Assembly: GCF_003946145.1 (NCBI RefSeq)
Contig: NZ_RHOC01000003.1
Coordinates: 1 to 64,000 of the forward strand
Reading direction: 5' to 3'
Length of the DNA stretch: 64,000 bases
Source of the DNA: Levilactobacillus huananensis
Lineage (GTDB): Bacteria > Bacillota > Bacilli > Lactobacillales > Lactobacillaceae
Of this stretch, positions 34,494-43,925 are shown one piece after another (within the stretch, counting starts at the first letter, position 1; each line of letters opens with the position of its first letter). The translations under genes were made by a program, and so were the position numbers. The notes beneath the pieces are model-generated. The model was not told where the DNA came from, did no database searches, and saw only the letters and a list, made by a program, of their open reading frames with translations.

Positions 34494-36857
34494 ATGCCAA
34501 ATATTTTGAAACGATGGGTCGAAAGTGATCGACGGACTTTACGACGCCTAAGTAAATTAGCGGATGAAGTTGGCGCTTACGCTGACGATTACGCAAAGCT
34601 GTCAGATGAAGATCTGAAAGCTAAAACGCCAGAATTTAAACAGCGCTATCAAGACGGCGAAACCTTGGATGATTTATTGCCAGAGGCCTTCGCTGCCATT
34701 CGTGAAGGTGCGAAGCGGGTCCTCGGCCTCTATCCATTCCACGTCCAAATCATGGGGGGGATTGTCCTTCACGAAGGTAACATTGCTGAAATGAAGACCG
34801 GTGAAGGGAAAACCTTGACCGCAACGATGCCAGTTTACCTGAATGCCTTAGCCGGCAAAGGGGTTCACGTTGTGACGGTTAATGAATACCTGTCTGCACG
34901 TGATGCCACTGAAATGGGAGAACTGTACAACTGGATGGGCTTGACGGTTGGACTGAACTCTGCCGAAAAGTCTTCTGAGGAGAAGCGTGAGGCGTACCTG
35001 GCTGACATTACGTATTCCACCAACGGGGAAATCGGGTTCGATTACCTGCGGGATAACATGGTCGTCTACAAAGAAGATATGGTTCAACGTCCGTTGAACT
35101 TCGCCATTGTCGACGAAGTGGACTCCATTTTAATCGATGAGGCCCGGACGCCACTGATCATTTCTGGTCAATCCGAAGGTACGAGTGCCTTGTATCAACG
35201 TGTTGATCGGTTTGCCAAGACCCTGCATGAAGAAGACGACTTTAAGATTGATTTGGAATCTAAGACGGTTGCCTTGACCGATACAGGAATTGAAAAGGCT
35301 GAAAAATACTTCAACCTGAAGAACCTTTACGACACCGACAACACGGCTTTGACGCACCACATGGACCAAGCCTTACGGGCTAACTACATCATGTTGCGTG
35401 ATAAAGATTACGTGGTTCAAGATGGGGAAGTCCTCATCGTTGACTCGTTTACTGGACGAGTTATGGATGGTCGGCGTTACTCCGATGGCTTGCACCAAGC
35501 GATTGAAGCCAAGGAAGGCGTTGAGATTCAAGAAGAAACCAAGACGATGGCCAACATCACCTACCAAAACTTATTCCGGATGTACAAGAAACTTTCTGGA
35601 ATGACGGGTACGGCGAAGACCGAAGCCGAAGAATTCCGGGAAATTTACAATATGGAAGTTGTTTCCGTGCCAACCAACAAACCGGTTGTCCGGGTTGACC
35701 AACCTGACCTGTTGTACCCAACCCTGGAATCTAAGTTCGATGCTGTTGTGACAGAAATCAAGACGTTACACGCCAAGGGGCAACCGATGTTAATCGGGAC
35801 CGTTGCCGTTGAAACGTCCGAATACCTGTCCGAACGGCTCGATCAAGAGCAGATTCCACACGTGGTCTTGAACGCTAAGAATCATGCGAAGGAAGCCGAT
35901 ATCATTCAGAATGCCGGTCAACGTGGTGCCGTTACCATCGCCACCAACATGGCTGGACGGGGGACCGATATTAAATTGGGACCCGGCGTGGTTGAAATCG
36001 GTGGGTTAGCTGTTATCGGGACTGAACGTCATGAGTCTCGGCGGATTGATAACCAACTTCGTGGACGTTCCGGTCGTCAAGGGGATCCTGGTATGACACA
36101 GTTCTACCTGTCTCTGGAAGATGACTTGATGCGTCGATTCGGTTCTGACCGGGTTAAGGGCTTCTTGGAGCGGATGAACGTTGAAGGTGAAGACGCCGTT
36201 ATTCGGAGTCGTATGATCACTAAGCAGGTTGAATCTGCTCAGAAACGAGTTGAAGGGAATAACTATGACTCGCGGAAGAATGTGCTGCAATACGATGACG
36301 TTATGCGTCAACAACGTGACGTGATCTATGGTGAACGTAACGAAGTCATCAATCAAAGCGACTCACTGAAGTGGGTTCTGATGCCAATGATCAAGCGGAC
36401 CGTTGACCGGGTGGTTAATTTACACACGCAAGGCGACAAGTCTGACTGGGATTTGGATACGTTGCTTGATTTCGGAATCTCAGCCATGGTTTCGCCCGAA
36501 AAGATCAGCCTCGCTGACCTGAAGGACAAGTCAGCCGATGAGATTAAGGCTTACTTCATGGGCTTAGCTGAAGCCGTTTACGCTGAAAAGCAAAAACAAC
36601 TCTATGATCCGGCTCAAATGCTGGAATTCGAAAAGGTTGTGCTGCTACGGGTTGTTGATTCCCACTGGACCGACCACATTGATGCAATGGATCAATTACG
36701 GCAATCAATCGGGTTACGGGGTTACGGTCAATTGAACCCACTGGTTGAATACCAACAAGATGGTTTCCGGATGTTTGAAGAAATGATTTCAGATATCGAT
36801 TATGATGCCACCCGGTTGTTCATGAAGTCAGAAATTAGACAAAACATTACCCGATAA
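34494..36857 (+). CDS. secA: Preprotein translocase ATPase SecA
   Basis: This 787-residue motor pushes unfolded proteins through SecYEG. Walker A is KTGEGKT (101-107), the DEVD box is at 207-210 followed by [12 protein letters not shown], and the second half has [13 protein letters not shown] and [11 protein letters not shown]. The protein ends at SEIRQNITR without the Cys-rich zinc tail found in E. coli and Bacillus SecA, a known lactobacillar feature. It is a single-gene unit with its own terminator. Confidence 0.97.
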   Translation: MPNILKRWVESDRRTLRRLSKLADEVGAYADDYAKLSDEDLKAKTPEFKQRYQDGETLDDLLPEAFAAIREGAKRVLGLYPFHVQIMGGIVLHEGNIAEMKTGEGKTLTATMPVYLNALAGKGVHVVTVNEYLSARDATEMGELYNWMGLTVGLNSAEKSSEEKREAYLADITYSTNGEIGFDYLRDNMVVYKEDMVQRPLNFAIVDEVDSILIDEARTPLIISGQSEGTSALYQRVDRFAKTLHEEDDFKIDLESKTVALTDTGIEKAEKYFNLKNLYDTDNTALTHHMDQALRANYIMLRDKDYVVQDGEVLIVDSFTGRVMDGRRYSDGLHQAIEAKEGVEIQEETKTMANITYQNLFRMYKKLSGMTGTAKTEAEEFREIYNMEVVSVPTNKPVVRVDQPDLLYPTLESKFDAVVTEIKTLHAKGQPMLIGTVAVETSEYLSERLDQEQIPHVVLNAKNHAKEADIIQNAGQRGAVTIATNMAGRGTDIKLGPGVVEIGGLAVIGTERHESRRIDNQLRGRSGRQGDPGMTQFYLSLEDDLMRRFGSDRVKGFLERMNVEGEDAVIRSRMITKQVESAQKRVEGNNYDSRKNVLQYDDVMRQQRDVIYGERNEVINQSDSLKWVLMPMIKRTVDRVVNLHTQGDKSDWDLDTLLDFGISAMVSPEKISLADLKDKSADEIKAYFMGLAEAVYAEKQKQLYDPAQMLEFEKVVLLRVVDSHWTDHIDAMDQLRQSIGLRGYGQLNPLVEYQQDGFRMFEEMISDIDYDATRLFMKSEIRQNITR

Positions 36858-36867
36858 TTGGGAATTG

Positions 36868-36902
36868 GCGAGGCGGGAAGAAATTCCGGCCTCGCTTTTT
36901 TT
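36868..36902 (+). terminator. secA terminator
   Basis: GCGAGGC pairs with GCCTCGC, with GGAA/TTCC inside, followed by seven T. Confidence 0.9.
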
Positions 36903-37024
36903 GAAAAAGAGTGTGTGCATGGGGAAAGTCTGCGATGTTTAGCGGAGTCGACCGCCTGTGAGCGCACGTTTTAACAAGGGCAATGTCACCAACAAAATTT
37001 ATTTAACAAAGGAGCCAAACAAAA

Positions 37025-38141
37025 ATGGAATTAAGCGATGCAAAACGGAACATTGCGGCCATGCAGGAACAACTCGACGGCTTTAGGGGGTCACTTTGAC
37101 TTTGATGCCCTCAACGAGAGCATCAGCGTTAACGAAGCGCAAATGGCCCAACCTGGGTTTTGGGATGACGCGAACGCTGCACAGAAACTGATTGACGAAA
37201 CCAATGAAATGAAGGGAAAGGTCAGTGAGTTCGAAGCGTTGCGCGACCAGATTGCCGATCTGGAAGTAGCGGTTGAGTTGCTTCAAGAGGAGCCGGATGC
37301 CGACATGCAGGCGGAGTTTGAACAAAACTATGCCAAGGCTGAGGATGCCTTACGTCAATATCGGTTGAATCTGTTATTGAATCAACGCTATGACCGGAAT
37401 AATGCTATCCTTGAAATTCACCCGGGTGCCGGGGGAACGGAATCACAAGACTGGGGATCCATGTTGATGCGAATGTACACTCGCTGGGCAGAGCAGCACC
37501 ATTTTCAGGTGACCATCTTGGATTATCAAGCCGGGGATGTTGCGGGACTCGGAAGTGCCACACTCCTGATCGCTGGGCGGAATGCCTATGGCTACTTGCG
37601 CTCTGAGAAGGGCGTTCACCGGTTGGTTCGGATTTCGCCATTTGATTCAGCTGGTCGGCGACACACATCGTTTGCGTCAGTCGATGTCTTGCCAGAACTG
37701 GATGATACGGTTGATGTTGAGATTAATCCGGCAGACTTGAAGGTTGATGTTTATCGGGCTTCCGGCGCCGGAGGCCAACACGTCAATAAGACCTCTTCAG
37801 CGGTACGGATTACCCACCTGCCAACAGGGATTGTGACGCAGAGCCAGGCTCAACGATCACAATTGCAAAACCGGCAAACGGCCTTGGCAATGTTACGGGC
37901 TAAGCTGTATGAGCGGGAAGAAGAGAAGAAGGCCCAGGAAAAAGCTGCTATCGAAGGTGAGCAATTGGATATTGGTTGGGGCTCACAGATTCGTTCTTAC
38001 GTCTTCCACCCGTATACCATGGTGAAAGATCATCGGACCAATTACGAAACGGGAAATGGTCAGGCCGTCATGGATGGCGATCTCGATCCGTTCATCGATG
38101 CCTATTTACAATGGCAGTTGAGCCAGAAGAATCCACAATAA
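37025..38141 (+). CDS. prfB: Peptide chain release factor 2 (programmed +1 frameshift)
   Basis: RF2 (371 residues after frameshifting) reads UGA and UAA stops. Translation starts at ATG 37025 behind AAAGGAG and runs 24 codons to an in-frame TGA at 37097-37099. It then shifts +1 and continues from GAC at 37098 to the stop at 38141. Key motifs are SPF (about 204-206, stop recognition) and GGQ (about 249-251, hydrolysis), at almost the same positions as in E. coli. Gene finders that miss the shift will place a false start at about 37038. It follows secA as in Bacillus. Confidence 0.97.
37085..37100 (+). promoter_or_regulatory. prfB programmed frameshift signal
   Basis: AGG-GGG-TCA-CTT-TGA-C: a Shine-Dalgarno-like AGGGGG three bases upstream of CTTTGAC, the same layout as E. 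coli prfB. Slow decoding of TGA when RF2 is scarce favours the shift, giving autoregulation. Confidence 0.96.
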
Positions 38142-38400
38142 TTATATTTATGAGCGGGAACATGATGGTGGTCGGTTGCGTCTTGCCGGTTGCCAGATAT
38201 GGGGTTGGACACAAACGCGAGTCGTTAAGATTGGTTCTCACCTAAGCCAGACAGAGGGGACTGATTAAGGAAAACGACGCGCCTAGACCCATATGCGGTG
38301 ATTTCACGGCCTAAATAGTGGGATCGTGAGAACGAGTCACTGATGATACCAGACAAGTCAGCGGCGCATGTTTCACAGCCTCAAAAAAGCAAAATTAGGG
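38142..38400. other. Gene-free stretch after prfB, possible decayed sequence
   Basis: No supported gene. One short frame from about 38149 to 38265 (Tyr-Glu-Arg-Glu-His-Asp-Gly-Gly, later IWGWTQTRVVKIGSH) looks somewhat protein-like but has no start or ribosome site. In Bacillus other genes, including ftsE and ftsX, follow prfB before minJ; here nothing recognisable remains. Confidence 0.35.
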
Positions 38401-38441
38401 TAGCCATCACTCAGTGGATAAGCAGTGATGGTTATTTTTTT
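38401..38441 (+). terminator. Terminator, probably of prfB
   Basis: TAGCCATCACT (38401-38411) pairs with AGTGATGGTTA (38424-38434), followed by seven or more T. Confidence 0.85.
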
Positions 38442-38481
38442 GAATTGTTAGAACGCTGTGTTTTCGTAATGGAAGCAAAAC

Positions 38482-38629
38482 AGTAGTTAATGGATGTCAC
38501 AGAGGGCTATCTTAGCAGGGAGAAGTTAGGGATGGTACCAGGCATTTGGGTGCATCCTGTCATAACTGATAATTATTCTAAACGAAGAACCTTTGGGCGG
38601 GTAACACGAATGTCGTGTTGCCTGTTTTT
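38482..38629 (+). promoter_or_regulatory. Shortened T-box-like leader with terminator
   Basis: In order: AGTA (38482), ACAGAG (38499), a stem CTATCTT/AAGTTAG (38507-38529), then AGGGA-TGGTACC (38528-38539). The last has the T-box bulge UGGNACC and is closed by TCCT at 38555-38558. A strong terminator follows, 12 pairs at 38598-38624 with five T. A full T-box needs a much longer Stem I and a specifier codon, which I cannot find; only about 30 bases separate ACAGAG from the T-box. It is either a deleted remnant or chance similarity. Confidence 0.35.
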
Positions 38630-38644
38630 GTTTCATGCTATACT
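38618..38644 (+). promoter_or_regulatory. Putative promoter of the MinJ-like gene
   Basis: TATACT (38639-38644) is preceded by TG-C, an extended -10. TTGCCT (38618-38623) lies 15 bases upstream, overlapping the terminator stem. It therefore starts just after the terminator. Confidence 0.55.
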
Positions 38645-38680
38645 GGTGACAGTTATTTTTTCAGGAAAGGTGTCGATGAC

Positions 38681-39835
38681 ATGCGAACGTTGATAGCATG
38701 TGGCAGTTATCTTTTACAGCCATTAGTTTGGCTGGCAGTCTTGCGGTTATGGCTGGTGAGTCGTGCACGCATCAAGCAGGAACGCAAGGATTTTGGGAGT
38801 GCTGTCTATAGTGATCACTTTGAGTTACGCCATATGCTCACACAAGGGCTTTTGTTGGGGGCAGGTCTTTCGCTGGTCAATATTCTGGTTGGATTCAGTC
38901 TACCGGTCGTTTGGATTTTGGTTTATGAGGCGTTGGCGTTGGTCACGCTGGTCGTATTGCCAACGACGATTCTCCCTCTGACCTTGATTGTGGTAGCCAC
39001 GGCTGTCACAGTTTGGAGTGGATCATACATAACAGATTCATTCAGTCTGGATTCAGTCGGGCTGACTTGGCAAGGTGTCGGGACTCAGAATTATCTCTGG
39101 CTAGGTGTTCTGTTCTTTCTATTGATGGGCCATTGGGTTGCCCATTACGGTGGACGTTTTGTGAGCCCACGAATCTATGCGAAACAACGAGGAAAACGCA
39201 TTGCTGGTTATCCTTGGCGGGAATTCTTGATTTTACCTATGGTGACCTTGGTTCCTGGTGACTGGTTCACCAGCCAATGGGCTTTCTGGCCAGTGATTCA
39301 TTTACACGGTCAGAGCTTTGCCATTTTGGTTCTGCCACTAGTCTTGGGACTACGGTTTACGGTGTTCCGTCAGGCACCACGCGCTGTCTATCAACGGTTG
39401 GCGAAGAAATTGGTCTGGTTAGGTGTCGCGGCGGCTATTTTTCTTGGAGCCAGTTTCTTATGGCCGACAATGACGCCGATTCTATTAATTTTACTGTTGG
39501 TTGGTTATGCACTCGTTCTATGGCAAGCTAAACATTATGATGAGCATCAACAATTCTGGTATTCTCAGGTTGATGATGGGGTGCGTGTCCTGGCAATTCG
39601 GCCGGGAACGCCTGCGGTCAAGCTAGACCTTGTAGCGGGAGACATTATCCTAGAATGTAACCATCGTCCGATTAACAGTGAAACGAGTTTTTATGAAGCC
39701 TTATTGGCTAACTCCGCCTATTGTCACCTGCGGGTGCGTGATATGAACGGCGAACTCAAAATGACCGAAACGGCCATTTATTCAGGTGCGCCCCATGAAA
39801 TTGGTATTGTACTCTTTCGAGATCTGGAGGGATAA
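38681..39835 (+). CDS. PDZ-domain membrane protein, MinJ-like
   Basis: This 384-residue protein has about eight hydrophobic segments (first 290 residues) and a C-terminal PDZ domain (about 300-380, DDGVRVLAIRPGTPAVKLDLVAGDIILECN). The layout matches MinJ of Bacillus, which links DivIVA to MinD and sets the division site; minJ lies near secA and prfB there too. The ATG at 38681 follows GAAAGGTG. It has no protease residues, so it is not a PDZ protease. It ends three bases before phoP. Function is inferred from architecture and location. Confidence 0.75.
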   Translation: MRTLIACGSYLLQPLVWLAVLRLWLVSRARIKQERKDFGSAVYSDHFELRHMLTQGLLLGAGLSLVNILVGFSLPVVWILVYEALALVTLVVLPTTILPLTLIVVATAVTVWSGSYITDSFSLDSVGLTWQGVGTQNYLWLGVLFFLLMGHWVAHYGGRFVSPRIYAKQRGKRIAGYPWREFLILPMVTLVPGDWFTSQWAFWPVIHLHGQSFAILVLPLVLGLRFTVFRQAPRAVYQRLAKKLVWLGVAAAIFLGASFLWPTMTPILLILLLVGYALVLWQAKHYDEHQQFWYSQVDDGVRVLAIRPGTPAVKLDLVAGDIILECNHRPINSETSFYEALLANSAYCHLRVRDMNGELKMTETAIYSGAPHEIGIVLFRDLEG

Positions 39836-39838
39836 CCC

Positions 39839-40549
39839 ATGAGCAGAGTCCTAGTCGTAGATGATGAACCAGCGATTGTTACCTTACTACAATACAACCT
39901 TGAACAGGCGGGGTATCAAGTGGTGACCGCAATTGACGGTGAACAGGCCTTGAATTTGGCCCTTCACGAACGGTTCGACGTGATCCTCTTGGATCTGATG
40001 TTACCCAAGCTAGATGGGGTTGAAGTGACGAAAAAGTTACGTCAGGAAAAGGTTAGCACGCCGATTATTATGATTACTGCGAAGACCAGTGAATTTGATA
40101 CGGTCTTTGGCCTGGAGCTAGGAGCGGACGATTATATCACGAAGCCCTTCAGTCCCCGCGAGGTTATTGCTCGAATGAAGGCTGTGATGCGACGGTATCA
40201 TGATGACAATGATCAGCCACAGAGGGGATCCCGGCCGACCGGGAACCTCTTACAGGTGGGTGATCTCACAATCGACCAGGATAAGTTCCAAGTTAAACGA
40301 GACGATCGTTTGATTGATTTGACCCCAAAGGAATTCGAATTGTTACTGTTCTTTGCGAAACGACCTGGCAAGGTCTGGAGTCGTGAACAGTTGCTGGAAG
40401 GCGTCTGGGGATTTGATTATAGTGGGCAAACACGAATGGTGGATATTCATGTCTCCCATCTACGGGAAAAGATTGAACGCGATCCCAAACATCCGACACT
40501 CCTGCGAACGGTTCGTGGGTTTGGGTATACGTTTGAGGCGCAACCATGA
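39839..40549 (+). CDS. phoP: OmpR-family response regulator, PhoP-type
   Basis: This 236-residue protein has a receiver domain with D8, D9, phospho-acceptor D52, T80 and K102, and a winged-helix DNA-binding domain (about 135-233). Being directly before a PhoR-type kinase and the pst operon with Pho boxes, it is assigned to phosphate control. The ATG follows GGAGGG three bases after the preceding stop. It overlaps phoR by 4 bases (ATGA). Confidence 0.9.
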   Translation: MSRVLVVDDEPAIVTLLQYNLEQAGYQVVTAIDGEQALNLALHERFDVILLDLMLPKLDGVEVTKKLRQEKVSTPIIMITAKTSEFDTVFGLELGADDYITKPFSPREVIARMKAVMRRYHDDNDQPQRGSRPTGNLLQVGDLTIDQDKFQVKRDDRLIDLTPKEFELLLFFAKRPGKVWSREQLLEGVWGFDYSGQTRMVDIHVSHLREKIERDPKHPTLLRTVRGFGYTFEAQP

Positions 40550-41913
40550 GACGGTTTATTAGTGTGTGGGTGATTTGCGGTCTAGCCAACAGTGTTTTGG
40601 TGGCGTTGGTCCAACCTGCTAGTCTGACTGGCGCGTGGATTGTGGCCTGGTTGGTCGGAATCCTTGAAGCCATTGGCGTCACCATTGGTCTTCACTGGGC
40701 AGACCAGCGTATTGGAATCCTTACCAAGAAAGTGGAGGGAATTCGTCACGAGGAGGAACCGGCCCACGTGCTCCTCTCGCCTCATGACCCCTTTCAGCAA
40801 TTGGCCTTGCAGATTAATTATCTTCAGACGCATCAACGTAAGATTCAACGACAAATGGCGGGGCAGAACCAAGAATTCGCTACGCTATTGGATTATCTGC
40901 CAATCGGGGTCATGGTGATTGACCGTTACCGTAAAGTGGAATTAGCCAATCCTGCGATGGAACAGTTTTTACAGCACAAGATTTCACCACGGCGGCATCC
41001 ATTCGCCCAAGATGTTCAGCAGTTTGAGCTAGCCAGTCTGATCAATTCTGCCTTGACGGAACGTCAGACGCAGCAGCGTGTGCTGAAGGTTAACGACCGC
41101 ATGGTTGATGCTCGGGCTATCTATACGGCAACCTCCCAGGACTATTTTCAAGTTCTGGTGTTGCTTTACGATGTGACTGAAGTCTACGCTGTGGAACAGA
41201 TGCAAATGGATTTTGTCTCCAATGCCTCACACGAATTGAAGACGCCGGTGACCGCGATCTCCGGCTTTGCGAAGACACTCTTAGCTGGTGCCCAGAACGA
41301 TCCCGAGAAACGCTCGGAGTTTCTGCATATCATCGATCAACAGAGTGAACGCTTGGTAGAGCTAATCAATGATGTCTTGACGATTTCCCATCTCGAATCG
41401 GGGAATGCAGTCGAGGTCAGCATGGTGCCGGTGGGCCAACAGATTGCCACGCAGGTTACGTTGCTCGATCCCTTGGCTCAGGTCAATCAAGTGACACTCG
41501 TTAATCAGGTTAATCCAGACTTTATGGCGGTGACCGATCAACGCAAGTTCGATCAAATTTTAAAAAATATCATGAGTAATGCCATTAAATACAATCGTCC
41601 GGGCGGAACTGTCACACTGACCCTAGCGGAAACCGCACAGAATTGGACGCTGACGATTGCGGATACGGGTATTGGTATTGGCCCTCAGGATCAGCTCAGG
41701 GTTTTTGAACGCTTCTACCGGGCCGACGTTTCACATTCCAATCAGTTGGTCAGTGGGAGTGGCCTAGGCTTGGCAATTGTCCGTGAGCTGGTTCAATCGC
41801 TCAATGGTAAAATCAATCTGCAAAGTCAATTAGGTGTGGGCACCACGGTGATCCTGACATTTCCAGTGACGACGGATCCAGTGGTAGATACCCCAAACAC
41901 AGATAAAGACTAA
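40546..41913 (+). CDS. phoR: Sensor histidine kinase, PhoR-type
   Basis: This 455-residue kinase has two membrane segments (about 7-25 and 30-49) with almost no loop between them. A linker and PAS domain (about 110-215) follow, then HisKA with phospho-acceptor H229 in NASHELKTP, and an HATPase domain with N, DTGIGI and GSGLGL motifs. The absence of a large extracellular sensor suggests signalling through the PAS domain or the Pst/PhoU complex, as in other PhoR proteins. It ends at a terminator before pstS. Confidence 0.9.
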   Translation: MRRFISVWVICGLANSVLVALVQPASLTGAWIVAWLVGILEAIGVTIGLHWADQRIGILTKKVEGIRHEEEPAHVLLSPHDPFQQLALQINYLQTHQRKIQRQMAGQNQEFATLLDYLPIGVMVIDRYRKVELANPAMEQFLQHKISPRRHPFAQDVQQFELASLINSALTERQTQQRVLKVNDRMVDARAIYTATSQDYFQVLVLLYDVTEVYAVEQMQMDFVSNASHELKTPVTAISGFAKTLLAGAQNDPEKRSEFLHIIDQQSERLVELINDVLTISHLESGNAVEVSMVPVGQQIATQVTLLDPLAQVNQVTLVNQVNPDFMAVTDQRKFDQILKNIMSNAIKYNRPGGTVTLTLAETAQNWTLTIADTGIGIGPQDQLRVFERFYRADVSHSNQLVSGSGLGLAIVRELVQSLNGKINLQSQLGVGTTVILTFPVTTDPVVDTPNTDKD

Positions 41914-41916
41914 ATG

Positions 41917-41945
41917 AGACCTGACCGCCAGTCAGGCCTTTTTTG
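41917..41945 (+). terminator. phoPR terminator
   Basis: GACCTGAC pairs with GTCAGGCC around CGCCA, followed by six T. Confidence 0.85.
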
Positions 41946-42007
41946 ATCGCCTTAATGGACCACCGGGCGGGCTGATTTGACCCACAATTTTTCAACATCG
42001 GGTTACA

Positions 42008-42061
42008 TTTACACAACCTTTACAATACGGCTACGGGACATTTACATTGGTTCGGTATACT
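42008..42061 (+). promoter_or_regulatory. Pho box and pst promoter
   Basis: TTTACA occurs at 42008, 42019 and 42041, with a degenerate copy (GCTACG) at 42030: direct repeats with an 11-base period, the form of PhoP sites in Firmicutes. TATACT at 42056-42061 is the -10. No -35 is visible, as expected for an activator-dependent promoter. Confidence 0.82.
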
Positions 42062-42111
42062 GACTTTTGTAAGGTCGAGCCGTGACGTTCGGCTAGTAGG
42101 AGGTTAGTGAA

Positions 42112-42999
42112 ATGTCGAAAAAACGCTGGTGGCAAGCCATCGGAGCCGTTATCATTGTGGCTTTAGGGATCTTTGCCTACCAAACGCGACAGGTCAGTCA
42201 TGCCGGTGAATCCATCACCGCAGTCGGGTCAACGGCACTGCAACCCTTGGTGGAAGCGGCTGGAGAACAATATACGGGCGAACACTTAGGGACGTTTATC
42301 AACGTCCAAGGTGGAGGAACCGGGACCGGTCTCAGCCAGATTCAAGAGGGAGCTGTTCAGATTGGAAATTCCGACCTCTTTGCCGGCGAACAGAAGGGGA
42401 TCAAATCAGCCGCTTTGATCGATCACCGAGTCGCCGTTGTGGGCATTACGCCCATCATTAACCCTAAAATTGGACTAAAAAATTTAACCACCCAACAACT
42501 CATTCAGGTTTTTACCGGCCAGGTAACCAATTGGCGGGAACTCGGTGGGGCCAACGTGCCAGTAGTGTTGATTAATCGGGCGCAGGGGAGTGGAACGCGG
42601 GCAACCTTCGAACAGTTTGGGTTGACTAACCATCGTTCTAAGACCGCTCAGGAACAGGATTCTTCGGGGATGGTTCGCCAGATCGTGGCGACAACCCCGG
42701 GGGCTATTAGCTACGTGGCTTTTTCTTATGTGAATTCAACTGTCCGATCCCTCAGTCTAAATGGTGTCCGGCCAACTGAGGATAATGTGAAAACCAATCG
42801 TTGGCGTATCTGGTCTTACGAACACCTCTATACCAAGGGGCAACCGCGCGGTTTAACTCAGCGGTTCATTCAGTACGTCCAGTCACCAGCGATTCAAAAG
42901 ACGTTGGTGCGCCAATTGGGTTACCTGTCACCGGATCAAATGAAGGTTGAACGGGACGTCCACGGCAACGTCACACGACTGGAAGGTGGCAAGTCATGA
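42112..42999 (+). CDS. pstS: Phosphate-binding protein PstS
   Basis: This 295-residue substrate-binding protein delivers phosphate to PstCAB. It has an N-terminal hydrophobic segment (WQAIGAVIIVALGIFAY) and then ITAVGSTALQPLVEAAG and RAQGSGTRATFEQF, the phosphate-contacting loops. No lipobox Cys is present; a possible signal peptidase I site is VSHA before GES, or the segment may act as an uncleaved anchor. The ATG at 42112 follows AGGAGG. It is the first gene of pstS-C-A-B1-B2-phoU and overlaps pstC by 4 bases. Confidence 0.93.
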   Translation: MSKKRWWQAIGAVIIVALGIFAYQTRQVSHAGESITAVGSTALQPLVEAAGEQYTGEHLGTFINVQGGGTGTGLSQIQEGAVQIGNSDLFAGEQKGIKSAALIDHRVAVVGITPIINPKIGLKNLTTQQLIQVFTGQVTNWRELGGANVPVVLINRAQGSGTRATFEQFGLTNHRSKTAQEQDSSGMVRQIVATTPGAISYVAFSYVNSTVRSLSLNGVRPTEDNVKTNRWRIWSYEHLYTKGQPRGLTQRFIQYVQSPAIQKTLVRQLGYLSPDQMKVERDVHGNVTRLEGGKS

Positions 43000-43925
43000 A
43001 AACAACCCAACAATTAGAGAAACAACTCAAGCGACATTCGAAGGCGGCCAAACTAGAAATTTGGGGCAAGGTTGTGAGTTTCTCGGCGTTACTCCTGATC
43101 GTCGCAGTGGTTGTGGGGATTATCGGTTTCGTTGCATCCAAGGGGATTGCGACCTTTACCAGTAATCACGTCAATCTTTGGGATTTCTTGACGGACAAAA
43201 AATGGAATCCAGGCATCACAGATGCGAATGGAAAACCCGAAGTTGGGGCGCTACCAATGATTGTCGGGTCATTTCTGATCACGATTCTTTCGGCAATTGT
43301 GGCCACGCCGTTTGCGATTGGAACGGCGGTCTTCATGAACGAGATTTCACCTAATAAGGGGGCTAAGATTCTCCAACCCGTGACAGAATTATTAGTCGGG
43401 ATCCCCTCCGTGGTTTACGGGTTCATTGGCCTCTCAGTGGTCGTACCAGCCACCCGAGCAATCTTTAGTGGGAGTGGGTTTGGGATTCTCTCCGGAACCT
43501 GTGTACTCTTCGTAATGATTCTGCCAACCGTGACCTCGATGAGTGTAGATGCCTTGCGATCGGTTCCACGGTACTATCGGGAGGCCTCATTGGCTCTCGG
43601 GGCGACGCAGTGGCAGACCATCTACAAGGTGGTTCTGCGGGCTGCCACACCGGGCCTGATGACTGCCGTTGTCTTTGGGATGGCGCGGGCTTTCGGTGAA
43701 GCACTTGCCGTCCAAATGGTCATTGGGAATGCTGCACTCATGCCAGGGAGCTTAGTCGATCCGGCGGCAACACTGACTTCTGTGTTAACCACGGGAATCG
43801 GAAACACCGTCATGGGCTCACTCCAAAACAATGCCCTGTGGTCACTGGCTCTAGTATTGTTGCTGATGTCATTGGTCTTTAATCTCATCATTCGTTTGAT
43901 TGGCCGAAAGGGGCGTCTTCAATAG
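42996..43925 (+). CDS. pstC: Phosphate ABC transporter permease PstC
   Basis: This 309-residue inner-membrane protein has six main segments plus an amphipathic start. The EAA-type loop AAxxLGATQWQTIYKVVLRAA contacts the ATPase. It overlaps pstS (ATGA) and pstA by one base. An extracytoplasmic loop (DFLTDKKWNPG) is typical of PstC. Confidence 0.95.
   Translation: MKTTQQLEKQLKRHSKAAKLEIWGKVVSFSALLLIVAVVVGIIGFVASKGIATFTSNHVNLWDFLTDKKWNPGITDANGKPEVGALPMIVGSFLITILSAIVATPFAIGTAVFMNEISPNKGAKILQPVTELLVGIPSVVYGFIGLSVVVPATRAIFSGSGFGILSGTCVLFVMILPTVTSMSVDALRSVPRYYREASLALGATQWQTIYKVVLRAATPGLMTAVVFGMARAFGEALAVQMVIGNAALMPGSLVDPAATLTSVLTTGIGNTVMGSLQNNALWSLALVLLLMSLVFNLIIRLIGRKGRLQ

Noticed and set aside
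37097-37099. In-frame TGA near the prfB start read as a pseudogene mark
   Set aside because: The surrounding AGGGGG-TCA-CTT-TGA-C is the programmed frameshift signal and the rest of RF2 is intact.
38490-38693. A 67-codon frame before the MinJ-like gene
   Set aside because: It runs through the T-box-like element, the terminator and the promoter, and lacks a ribosome site.
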